Source: Flammeovirgaceae bacterium SG7u.111 (GTDB lineage: Bacteria; Bacteroidota; Bacteroidia; Cytophagales; Flammeovirgaceae). From it: a DNA stretch of 64,000 nt. This document shows positions 37,455 to 45,388 of the stretch, in pieces (the first letter of the stretch is position 1; each line of letters opens with the position of its first letter). The DNA is taken from assembly GCA_034044135.1 (NCBI GenBank), contig CP139021.1, forward strand, positions 5,719,635-5,783,634, in the 5' to 3' direction. A program made the position numbers and the translations under genes. The notes under the pieces were generated by a model. It did not search any database. It worked only from the letters and a program-made list of their open reading frames with translations, and was not told where the DNA came from.

Positions 37455-37471
37455 ATTGGTACGCTACCAAT
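37455..37471. promoter_or_regulatory. 17-base palindrome ahead of comEC
   Basis: ATTGGTACGCTACCAAT has 7-base arms around a CGC centre and lies 9 bases upstream of the comEC ATG. It may be an operator or a leader hairpin; the function is unknown. Confidence 0.3.
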
Positions 37472-37494
37472 ATAACATCTTTCTTCTTAAGAAA

Positions 37495-37531
37495 AAAGCA
37501 GCCAATTGAGAACACCTCAACTAGCTGCTTT
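37495..37531 (-). terminator. Terminator after the alpha/beta hydrolase gene
   Basis: The stem AAAGCAGC/GCTGCTTT with inner TTGAG/CTCAA is followed on the minus strand by TTTTTTC. It lies 21 bases past the hydrolase stop and separates it from comEC. Confidence 0.75.
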
Positions 37532-37552
37532 ATGTTATCTAACAAGTATTGC

Positions 37553-38317
37553 TTACCCCGCAATAAAACGATTGAGCACTTCTATAAACTTAACAGGTTG
37601 TTCGGCATGAATCCAGTGACCTGCATTGCTTATCATTCGGATTTCGGCTTTTGGGAAAATAGCTTTTATATCGGTATGGTCCGACTCTACGATGTATGCC
37701 GAATTCGTTCCGCCCATAAATAGCGTAGGAACATCAACGGGAGCATCACTTTGGATCAGCTCGCCTACCGCCTCTATTTTTTCGGTGATAACTGGTAGGT
37801 TAATCCTCCAATCGAAAGCTCCTGAACTATTACGATAAAGGTTTTTAAGTAAAAATTGCCTCACAGGCTGAATGGGTTCATGCTGTGCCAACGCCATATC
37901 GGCATCGGTTCTGCTCTTCAAAGAGGAAAGATTGATGCTGTTTAGCCCTTCCAAAATCTTTTGGTGATGGACTGGATAGGCTCTTGGAGCAATATCTACC
38001 ACTACTAACTTCCTGAGCATTTCGGGGTATTTGGTGGCAAATTTCATGGCAACTTTTCCTCCCATAGAATGCCCAACTACAATAGGCTGAATAATTTTAT
38101 GCTCTTCTATAAAGTCTCGAAGATCTTCCGCCATGATCTCATAATTAAATTCTGGCGTATTTTCCGATTGACCGTGGTTTCGTTGATCTACGAGGAAAAC
38201 TTTGTAGTTTTCTGAGAGTTTTTTACCAATGGACATCCAGTTGTCGGAAGACCCAAATAGTCCGTGGAGAATAATAACAGGTAGCCCTTGGCCACTTTGT
38301 CTGTAAAATAGTTTCAT
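37553..38317 (-). CDS. Alpha/beta hydrolase, YbfF-like esterase
   Basis: This 254-residue cytosolic protein has the alpha/beta hydrolase fold. The oxyanion region is L-H-G-L-F-G-S-S-D-N-W (18-28), then V-D-Q-R-N-H-G-Q-S (43-51), the nucleophile elbow G-H-S-M-G-G (Ser84), and a C-terminal catalytic His in N-A-G-H-W-I-H near 235. The D-Q-R-N-H-G-x-S and G-H-S-M-G-G-K combination is the YbfF-type esterase group, which acts on short acyl esters or thioesters. Physiological substrate unknown. Monocistronic. Confidence 0.9.
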   Translation of the reverse strand: MKLFYRQSGQGLPVIILHGLFGSSDNWMSIGKKLSENYKVFLVDQRNHGQSENTPEFNYEIMAEDLRDFIEEHKIIQPIVVGHSMGGKVAMKFATKYPEMLRKLVVVDIAPRAYPVHHQKILEGLNSINLSSLKSRTDADMALAQHEPIQPVRQFLLKNLYRNSSGAFDWRINLPVITEKIEAVGELIQSDAPVDVPTLFMGGTNSAYIVESDHTDIKAIFPKAEIRMISNAGHWIHAEQPVKFIEVLNRFIAG

Positions 38318-38494
38318 TGTTATTAGATAGATTAAGTAGGATAAGCACGAATGCTTTTTTTAAGATTATTTTGTACAAATATGTAACTAAATACTCGGTT
38401 CAAATTAACTAAACCTTCACATTTTCAGTTAATATTTGCAGATTAGGCGAGGAAAGTGGATTCTTAATTGTTAAGCAGTTTCTGCTTTAAATGT

Positions 38495-38502
38495 TAGTTT
38501 TG
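38495..38502 (+). promoter_or_regulatory. Predicted -7 promoter element of the small lipoprotein gene
   Basis: TAGTTTTG is an exact TAnnTTTG match 28 bases before the ATG at 38531, the same distance as in front of gcvT. Confidence 0.45.
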
Positions 38503-38530
38503 CTGTTGACTCAAATTCAAACCCAAAGTT

Positions 38531-39031
38531 ATGAAGCTTTTTTTATTTACCTTACTTTTTCTTGGAAGTGTGCTCGCAATCTCTTCTTGCAAATACGAGT
38601 CGGAAACCAACATGAACTCCGAGGAAATGGAGCAAGAACGGCAGGTTCGTGCTTTCAAAAAGCTTTCGGCAGGTGAAATATCAGAAGCTGCTTTTGAAAA
38701 AGGGAAAGAGATAAAAGAATTGATTTTGAGTAAAAAAGATAGTTTTTCCATTGACGACTGCCATAAAGACTTCCAGAACCTTTTAGATGAAAAAACTTCA
38801 GATTTGGTGATAGAAGCAAAAATAGTTTGCGATGCCGCAGATTTGAAAGAAGAAAAGGCAAAAATGGTTTGGGAAGCCTATACATACAATATTCAAAACG
38901 AAATTGCACTAGAAGATAACCTTCAAGAAATAAACGGGAGCTTTTATTATACCATCCCAAAAATGATGGAGGGAAACCTATCCATTCTTCTCATAAAAAT
39001 AGATAAGAAAAAACTCATCGTTTCCTTATAA
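38531..39031 (+). CDS. Small hypothetical lipoprotein
   Basis: This 166-residue protein has a signal peptide with lipobox A-I-S-S-C (Cys20). The mature part is charged and mainly helical (E-E-M-E-Q-E-R-Q-V-R-A-F-K-K), with two further Cys residues and a C-terminal beta segment (S-F-Y-Y-T-I-P and I-L-L-I-K-I-D-K). The layout looks like a DUF3347-like or periplasmic ligand protein but I recognise no family. Its last six bases overlap the end of the convergent ABC ATPase gene. It probably has its own promoter (TAGTTTTG at 38495). Confidence 0.7.
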   Translation: MKLFLFTLLFLGSVLAISSCKYESETNMNSEEMEQERQVRAFKKLSAGEISEAAFEKGKEIKELILSKKDSFSIDDCHKDFQNLLDEKTSDLVIEAKIVCDAADLKEEKAKMVWEAYTYNIQNEIALEDNLQEINGSFYYTIPKMMEGNLSILLIKIDKKKLIVSL

Positions 39032-40876
39032 AGAGCGATAGGGAGGGGGATTTTGCAGTTTTCTCCTGATCACAGCTTTTCTCACATCCTCGAGGTCACC
39101 TTTCGGAATCGCTTTTATTAGTTGCTGGGTGTAAGGCTTCTGGGGTCGTTCGTAGATATTTTCGGCAAAACCGATTTCTTCCACTCGCCCTTTGTTCATC
39201 ACCAAAATCCGATCGGCAATAAATTTGACCACAGCCAGGTCGTGAGATATGAAAATATAGGTCAGGTTATACCTCTCTTTTAGTAAGTTGAGTAAATTGA
39301 GCACTTGAGCTTGTACCGACACATCGAGCGCAGAAACCGACTCATCGCAAATAACGAACTTGGGCTTTAGTGCCAACGTTCGAGCTATGCACACTCGCTG
39401 GCGCTGCCCTCCCGAAAACTCATGCGGATATCGGCTGAAATAGGTACTACTTAGGTTCACCGTTTCCAACAGCTCCATTGCCCAATCAGCACGCTCCTTT
39501 TCAGTTTTAAAAACCTTGTGCACCCGCATAGGCTCCATTATGGCCTCGCCTATGCTTATCCGAGGGTTGAGCGAGGCGTAAGGATCTTGAAAAATAATCT
39601 GGATATCTTTTCGGAGTTGCCTAAGCTGATTTCTTTTCATGGAAAGGATATTTTCCCCTTCAAAAAAAACTTCTCCTTCAGTAGCTTCCACTAATCGTAA
39701 AATAGTTCTTCCCAATGTTGTTTTCCCACAGCCTGATTCCCCCACCAAGCCCAAAGTCTCGCCTGGGTACACTTCAAAGCTTACCCCATCTACCGCTTTC
39801 ACCACTTCTTTGGGTTTGCCCAATAGTGTCTTTCGGATTGGAAAATAGGTTTTAAGCTCATTTACCTGTAAAATAGGTTCATTCGCCATATAAGCTTCTC
39901 GCTGTTTTTCAACATCCTCGCTACTTTTTACACTCATCATCAGTGCTTCACCTACCGATTTAAACTTCGCATCGGACACACCCGTGATGTTCCCTTCCAG
40001 GTCCGAACGCATAAAATCAGTAATGATAGGAAGCCTCTCCAATCTCATGTTGAGCCTTGGCCTGCACGCCAGCAAACCTTTGGTATAAGGGTGCTTTGGG
40101 TTGGCAAAGATATTCCAGACAGGACCCGATTCTACAATTTTCCCACGGTACATCACCAATACCCGGTCAGCTACTTCGGCTATAACACCAAGATCGTGGG
40201 TTATGAAAATCACAGAAGTTTCTTTGGCATGCCTAAGTTCTTGCATCAGATCCAAAATGGCTGACTGTACCGTAACATCAAGTGCCGTAGTAGGCTCGTC
40301 GGCAATCAGCAAAGAAGGGCGACAAGCCAAAGCCATGGCTATCATCACCCGCTGCTTTTGCCCACCCGATATTTCATGGGGATATGCTTTATAAATTTGA
40401 GCTGGGCGAGGGAGTCTTACTTTTTCAAAAAGGGATATTACACGCTCTTTCGCTTCTTTTTTTGATACTTTTTCGTGAAGGAGAATCGTTTCCAACACCT
40501 GATCGCCACAGGTAAAAACAGGGTTGAGCGAACTCATCGGGTCTTGGAATATCATGGAAATATCCCGTCCTCTTATTTTCCTGAGCGCTTTTTCAGATTG
40601 TTGGTAAAGGTCAAACTGCCCATCATTTATCGATTTGAACATCGCCTTACCATCTGTAACCAATCCAGGGTCACTTATCAGTCCTAATAGAGACAAAGCA
40701 CTTACCGATTTGCCAGAGCCAGACTCCCCTACTATCCCGACCGTCTCTCCTTTAAAAACCTCAAAATCAATACCTTTTACCGCATGTGTAGCATGAGCGT
40801 TATGATAGAAATCTACCTTTAGATTACTTACCGTCAAAATTTTTTCTCCAACTTTATTTTGTGCAGGTACTATCAT
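39026..40876 (-). CDS. Fused dipeptide/oligopeptide-type ABC transporter ATPase (DppD-DppF fusion)
   Basis: This 616-residue protein has two complete ABC ATPase domains. The first has Walker A G-E-S-G-S-G-K-S near 52, signature I-S-G-G-Q-K-Q-R and Walker B L-L-I-A-D-E-P. The second has Walker A G-E-S-G-C-G-K-T near 375, signature F-S-G-G-Q-R-Q-R and F-V-I-C-D-E. Each is followed by the oligopeptide-type C-terminal extension (H-P-Y-T-K-G-L-L and K-P-Y-T-Q-Q-L). It should power import of peptides, nickel or a similar small solute. No permease or binding protein gene adjoins it, so its partners are encoded elsewhere. Confidence 0.93.
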   Translation of the reverse strand: MIVPAQNKVGEKILTVSNLKVDFYHNAHATHAVKGIDFEVFKGETVGIVGESGSGKSVSALSLLGLISDPGLVTDGKAMFKSINDGQFDLYQQSEKALRKIRGRDISMIFQDPMSSLNPVFTCGDQVLETILLHEKVSKKEAKERVISLFEKVRLPRPAQIYKAYPHEISGGQKQRVMIAMALACRPSLLIADEPTTALDVTVQSAILDLMQELRHAKETSVIFITHDLGVIAEVADRVLVMYRGKIVESGPVWNIFANPKHPYTKGLLACRPRLNMRLERLPIITDFMRSDLEGNITGVSDAKFKSVGEALMMSVKSSEDVEKQREAYMANEPILQVNELKTYFPIRKTLLGKPKEVVKAVDGVSFEVYPGETLGLVGESGCGKTTLGRTILRLVEATEGEVFFEGENILSMKRNQLRQLRKDIQIIFQDPYASLNPRISIGEAIMEPMRVHKVFKTEKERADWAMELLETVNLSSTYFSRYPHEFSGGQRQRVCIARTLALKPKFVICDESVSALDVSVQAQVLNLLNLLKERYNLTYIFISHDLAVVKFIADRILVMNKGRVEEIGFAENIYERPQKPYTQQLIKAIPKGDLEDVRKAVIRRKLQNPPPYRSL

Positions 40877-41070
40877 TCAGAAACGGATGCTCAGGTTATT
40901 TTTTGATAGGATTATAAAATGTTAAACTATCCCCACGTGGATACATGATATGTAACGAAGCTTTTGGAATAGTAAGATATTGAAACTTAAAAACTTGAAG
41001 AGGAATACATTTTAGGTTAGCTTATCATCATTTATTATCAATAGATTCACTTCTGTTTTACCCCAAGCCC

Positions 41071-41100
41071 TTGCCTTCTTGTGAAATAACCGTACTTTTG
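41071..41100 (+). promoter_or_regulatory. Predicted promoter of the SulP gene
   Basis: TTG (41071-41073), 19 bases, then TACTTTTG (41093-41100) fit the Bacteroidota TTTG/TAnnTTTG pattern. The 334-base gap around it (40877-41211) holds nothing else recognisable. Confidence 0.6.
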
Positions 41101-41211
41101 CGGCTTGATTTTATCGACCACACCTTTTACCAATACTCAGCTATTTATTTTAATTAGAAATCTTTTGATACCCGTTCGTATTGAGTGGGTGGCTCAGCTA
41201 ATATAAACTCT

Positions 41212-43053
41212 ATGGAATTTGTAAGAAAAAGAATGGCAAACGTCAAAAATGACGTGCTTTCGGGCTTGACGGTTGCCCTGGCCTTGGTGCCAGAAGCTGT
41301 TGCATTTGCCTTTGTGGCAGGGGTTGATCCTTTGGTAGGCTTGTATGCTGCATTCATGATCGGGCTTATCACTTCCATCTTCGGCGGAAGGCCTGGAATG
41401 ATATCAGGAGCTACGGGCGCATTGGCCGTGGTAATGGTTGCCTTGGTAGCCAAAGGAAACGCCATGGGTGCCGAAGGAGAAAACTTGGGCTTATACTACC
41501 TATTTGCCACGGTTATCCTGATGGGCTTTATCCAGGTTGCAGCCGGCTTGTTCAAACTTGGAAAATTTGTCCGCCTTATCCCTCATCCCGTAATGATGGG
41601 TTTTGTAAATGGGTTAGCCATCGTAATTTTCCTTTCTCAAATGGGAATGTTTAAAGAAGGGGTAAAAGATGCATTTGGCAATAACAAATGGGTGGCTGAA
41701 TCTACCGTAAAGAAGTTTGGGATAGAAGGAAAAGAGGTCTACGATGTAGATACAAAAAGGGTAATGTACTCTTTGGAAGGTAATAAACTAGTCAATCCAA
41801 AAACAAACGAAGCTGAATATTTGATAGCTGATGAGCAAGTTTTCAACGCCGAAACCAAAAGCATCAAATTCAACCTTGAAGAAGATGGCATTTATTTGAT
41901 TGAGAAAAAGGGAAAAGAAAAAGTCTTTTTGCCTACGAACCAACTTCTTCTGATGGCAGGTTTGGTTTTGCTCACTATGGGGCTAATGTGGGGCCTGCCA
42001 AAAATCTCTTCGAAAATACCCGAGGCATTGGTCGCTATTGTGGTCGTTTCCATGATCGTAATCTTTGGAAAATTAGATGTGGCTACCGTGGGTTCCTTCA
42101 TCCGCAGTGGTGGTGGCGAAGGGCTTAAAGGAGGCTTGCCTACGTTCCAGTGGGATATTTTTAATAAAGTCCCTATGACTTGGGAAACCTTGCAATTCAT
42201 AGGTCCATATGCCTTGATCTTGGCAGCAATCGGTCTTATTGAATCGCTTATGACCCTCAACTTGGTAGATGAACTTACCGAAACTCGTGGCCATTCTAAC
42301 AGGGAATGTATCGCCCAAGGCGGTGCTAATATTGTTACCGGCCTTTTCGGTGGAATGGGTGGTTGCGCCATGATCGGCCAGTCGATTATCAACATCAAAA
42401 GTGGAGGCCGTACTCGTATCTCGGGCATAGTTGCGGCTGTTACTTTACTCATCTTCATCTTGTTTGCCTCAGGGCTTATAGAGCAAGTGCCCATAGCAGC
42501 GCTAGTTGGGGTGATGTTCATGGTAGTAATTGGCACTTTCGCTTGGTCGAGTTTCCGAATCCTTCACAAAATCCCTAAAACGGATGCATTTGTACTGATT
42601 TTAGTCTCTTCACTCACTGTTATTTTTGATTTGGCAATAGCTGTTATTGCCGGGGTGATCATCAGCGCCTTGGTATTCTCTTGGGAAAATGCCAAGCGAG
42701 TGAGAGCCAGAAAAACAACGAGGGCAGATGGCGTGAAACTCTACGAAATATGGGGACCTTTGTTCTTTGGAAGCATCTCAGCATTCAACAGCAAATTTGA
42801 TGTAAACAACGACCCCGAGGAAGTGGAAATTGACTTTATAGATGCCAGAATCTGGGACCATTCGGCACTAGAAGCCGTGCTCAACCTTGTGGAGAAATAC
42901 GAGAAAGCAGGCAAAAAAGTAACATTGAAGCACCTTAGCGAAGACTGTAAAAGGATAATGGGCAAAGCATCGCCTAAGTTTGAAACGGTGATAGAAGATG
43001 CCATTGACGACCCTAGGTACTACGTAATGTCTGGACAAACCCACGAGCATTAG
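41212..43053 (+). CDS. SulP-family anion transporter with STAS domain and extra-membrane insert
   Basis: The ATG at 41212 is preferred to the upstream GTG at 41185, giving 613 residues. The sulfate-transporter core begins with D-V-L-S-G-L-T-V-A-L-A-L-V-P-E-A-V-A, has about ten to twelve helices and G-G-M-G-G-C-A-M-I-G-Q-S, and ends in a STAS domain (about 500-605). SulP proteins move sulfate, bicarbonate or related anions with Na or H. Between the V-N-G-L-A-I-V-I-F helix and the next helix (about residues 148-241) lies a hydrophilic insert of about 90 residues with repeating x-Y/F-D/N-x-x-T-K-x-x-x-Y/F units, absent from ordinary SulP proteins. A clear terminator follows. Confidence 0.92.
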   Translation: MEFVRKRMANVKNDVLSGLTVALALVPEAVAFAFVAGVDPLVGLYAAFMIGLITSIFGGRPGMISGATGALAVVMVALVAKGNAMGAEGENLGLYYLFATVILMGFIQVAAGLFKLGKFVRLIPHPVMMGFVNGLAIVIFLSQMGMFKEGVKDAFGNNKWVAESTVKKFGIEGKEVYDVDTKRVMYSLEGNKLVNPKTNEAEYLIADEQVFNAETKSIKFNLEEDGIYLIEKKGKEKVFLPTNQLLLMAGLVLLTMGLMWGLPKISSKIPEALVAIVVVSMIVIFGKLDVATVGSFIRSGGGEGLKGGLPTFQWDIFNKVPMTWETLQFIGPYALILAAIGLIESLMTLNLVDELTETRGHSNRECIAQGGANIVTGLFGGMGGCAMIGQSIINIKSGGRTRISGIVAAVTLLIFILFASGLIEQVPIAALVGVMFMVVIGTFAWSSFRILHKIPKTDAFVLILVSSLTVIFDLAIAVIAGVIISALVFSWENAKRVRARKTTRADGVKLYEIWGPLFFGSISAFNSKFDVNNDPEEVEIDFIDARIWDHSALEAVLNLVEKYEKAGKKVTLKHLSEDCKRIMGKASPKFETVIEDAIDDPRYYVMSGQTHEH

Positions 43054-43078
43054 CAGTAACCGTTTCTGTTATAGCAAA

Positions 43079-43115
43079 ACACCCCTGCTGGCTTAGGCTA
43101 GCAGGGGTGTTTTTG
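43079..43115 (+). terminator. Terminator after the SulP gene
   Basis: An ACACCCCTGCT/AGCAGGGGTGT 11-base-pair perfect stem is followed by a T-run. It starts 25 bases after the stop. Confidence 0.9.
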
Positions 43116-43160
43116 TTATAAAAATCCCAAGTTAAAATAAAGTCAAACTTTTAGTACTAT

Positions 43161-44285
43161 TTAGTTTGCCGTATACTTCAACACATCCCTTTCGGAAAAT
43201 GAACCTTCTTCCAAATACTTGTAAGAAACCGTTGCCGTATCCCCAGCTATTTCCACTACCGAATAGCCAAAATCTTTGGAGGTACTAACTGGCTGAGGTG
43301 TATAACCTCCATTATACCCATCGTACTCAGGGCTTATATTTTTACCAGCTCCAGCAGTTCCTACCACTACTTGGTGCATGTCGTTGGATTCATCGCCGTC
43401 ACCATCATCTATGCGCGCATGGGCAAAGCCATGGTCGTGCCCACAAAAATATACCCGTGAGCCCGCTTTCGCCATACTCTTCCAAAACTGGTCTCTATGG
43501 GCTGAATAATCTAGTCCATACGACATATCTCCATGCATGCAGTCTTTGTGATCTACTTTAAATGCGGGCTCGTGCGTAAAGGAAAATATGTGAGAAGATG
43601 TATTTTTAGCTAAAATCGAATCGAGCCAAACTTGGTTTACCCTTTTGGTTGCCGGCTTAGGAATGCTTCCATCCAGATTTGCCACAGTTCCATCTGCTGC
43701 GGTGTATAAATCCAACCCAACTATCAATACATTTTTATGCTCCACACTAAATGTCACATTTTTTTCATTTGCTGGTCCATTCTGAGGCATAGCATATTTG
43801 CCAGAAAAAACTTGGTCCCACACTTTTTTGGTCTCAGGCCAGATAGGGCGATGGGCTGGTGTTCCTGCCGAATCGGGTAAATATTGGGTCGTTTCATGGT
43901 TTCCCCTCACCAAATAGACAACAATATCGTTTTGGTAAAGTGGCTCAATTGTATTCCTGAAAGTCATCATTTCTTGCTGAAGCTTCACTAAAGCCAAGCT
44001 ATCACCTAATTCTTTTCTTCGGGCGTGTCCATAGCAAATATCCCCTGTAAATAGCACAAAATCTGGTGAGTCTTGCACAATTTGCTTTACTAATTTATCA
44101 AGTATTTCCACGTTGACCCCACTCCCTTCACTTGTGCCTCGGCAATCGCCAAAGGCTACAAACTTCCATTTTTGCTGAAGGTCAGCTGTGCCTATTTCTT
44201 CATTGATTTTAGCATCCTTTTTCTCACACGATATAAGTATGGCAAGTATGAGCAAGAAGCTGGTTGAAAGTATATTCTTCATCAT
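43161..44285 (-). CDS. Metallophosphoesterase lipoprotein (locus B)
   Basis: This 374-residue protein has a lipoprotein signal (I-L-I-S-C, Cys20). It shows the calcineurin-like dimetal site: F-G-D-C-R near 50, F-T-G-D-I-C-Y near 90, R-G-N-H-E-T near 140, T-H-E-P near 240 and C-G-H-D-H-G-F-A-H near 290. Such enzymes hydrolyse phosphomonoesters or diesters with two bound metals (Fe, Mn or Zn). It lies downstream of the PI-PLC X gene, across a terminator-like hairpin at 44328-44353, so it may be partly uncoupled. It could dephosphorylate the inositol phosphate set free by the PLC, which is inference. Confidence 0.88.
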   Translation of the reverse strand: MMKNILSTSFLLILAILISCEKKDAKINEEIGTADLQQKWKFVAFGDCRGTSEGSGVNVEILDKLVKQIVQDSPDFVLFTGDICYGHARRKELGDSLALVKLQQEMMTFRNTIEPLYQNDIVVYLVRGNHETTQYLPDSAGTPAHRPIWPETKKVWDQVFSGKYAMPQNGPANEKNVTFSVEHKNVLIVGLDLYTAADGTVANLDGSIPKPATKRVNQVWLDSILAKNTSSHIFSFTHEPAFKVDHKDCMHGDMSYGLDYSAHRDQFWKSMAKAGSRVYFCGHDHGFAHARIDDGDGDESNDMHQVVVGTAGAGKNISPEYDGYNGGYTPQPVSTSKDFGYSVVEIAGDTATVSYKYLEEGSFSERDVLKYTAN

Positions 44286-44327
44286 AATATCATTTGTTTA
44301 AATAAGGGGTATAGTTTTTTCAATGAA

Positions 44328-44353
44328 AAAGAGCGGAATACTCCGCTCTTTTA
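44328..44353 (-). terminator. Terminator/attenuator inside locus B
   Basis: The stem AAAAGAGCGGA/TCCGCTCTTTT has an ATAC loop. It lies between the PI-PLC X stop (44394) and the metallophosphoesterase start (44285). Read on the minus strand it ends in T4, weak enough to allow read-through. Confidence 0.7.
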
Positions 44354-44393
44354 AGTTTAGTGTTGTTTGATTGGATATACATTTCTCAAAAAC

Positions 44394-45365
44394 TTATTGG
44401 AAATTTGATTGAACTATCAAATTATTCTTGGTTGACTCTGCAAAATCCATTACCAAAATCCCAAACCTCCCGTACTTTTGAGGTGTGAAATAGCCTTCTA
44501 TTTTGGGGTTGATAAAATTGGAAACAGTAGGGATACTAGGGATACCAAACCAACCAGGCTTGTAACCACTTTCAAAATTGATATATAATTTATCCGAACT
44601 GTTTGCCTTTGCCTCGTTTAACAAGCCTTCTACATCGTTCCATTTATCATTATTATTAGGCACAGTATACTTGTCTTGTACTTTGATGTTAGCTTGAGAA
44701 GTATTCATCTCAAAAGTGGTATTGTCTTGCCATGCCGAAGCGTTTATTCCTTTGGGAATATTACTTGCACCAAACCTCCTTAGCAATACAATTTTACCCC
44801 TCACATCTTTCAAAGCGGGCACATTTTCGGCTAAGTACCACCTGTTAGGATTGGCAGCTACGTAGCCATCAAAAGTAGCTTCAAACGACTGGGTATTTCC
44901 TTCGTCTGTATGCTCTTTTTTTACTGACATAATGATGGTTTCAGAAGGATTTGCATCTAGAAAATTGAAGCAATAGTTCAACACATCGTCAAAATTCATT
45001 TGCTGATAAACCACTCCATGATGGATGGTAAATGAATCATAGTAATGCCTACACCTTATGTCCAAAAAACGAGTGCCACTTTCTAGCTGTTGACCAATAG
45101 TAAGGTCTTGGCATTTGGCTGTACCCGATAAAATTGCGTGATCGAACCTAGCTCCCGAATCGTGAGTGCCTGGTATAGTAAATTGGGATAGTATTAAGTT
45201 GCCATCTATCGCCCCCATCCAATTGGATAAAGAATAAACCGCTGACTTATGCTCATTCGAAAACTCTTCCTCTTGCCCAATTGTATTAGGCTTGATCTCA
45301 TCCTCTTGGCAGCTCTGCAAAAGAACTAGTGCTACCAAGAGGGTTTTTAATAATTTTCTCATCAT
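44394..45365 (-). CDS. PI-PLC X-domain phosphodiesterase lipoprotein (locus B)
   Basis: This 323-residue protein has a lipoprotein signal (L-L-Q-S-C, Cys19). It is a bacterial PI-PLC X domain (PF00388 type): P-G-T-H-D-S-G-A near residues 66-73 supplies the first catalytic His, L-D-I-R-C-R near 100 the metal/substrate residues, and F-T-I-H-H-G near 110 the second His. Bacterial members cleave phosphatidylinositol or GPI anchors without Ca by way of an inositol 1,2-cyclic phosphate. It begins 23 bases after susD and is the first enzyme of locus B. Substrate class is fairly strong from family knowledge; exact lipid or glycolipid unknown. Confidence 0.9.
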   Translation of the reverse strand: MMRKLLKTLLVALVLLQSCQEDEIKPNTIGQEEEFSNEHKSAVYSLSNWMGAIDGNLILSQFTIPGTHDSGARFDHAILSGTAKCQDLTIGQQLESGTRFLDIRCRHYYDSFTIHHGVVYQQMNFDDVLNYCFNFLDANPSETIIMSVKKEHTDEGNTQSFEATFDGYVAANPNRWYLAENVPALKDVRGKIVLLRRFGASNIPKGINASAWQDNTTFEMNTSQANIKVQDKYTVPNNNDKWNDVEGLLNEAKANSSDKLYINFESGYKPGWFGIPSIPTVSNFINPKIEGYFTPQKYGRFGILVMDFAESTKNNLIVQSNFQ

Positions 45366-45388
45366 TCAAGAAAAGAACCTTTAGCTAC

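Noticed and set aside
41892-42536. Minus-strand open frame of 214 codons
   Set aside because: Antisense to the SulP gene; Pro/Ile/Ser-rich shadow composition with no domain.
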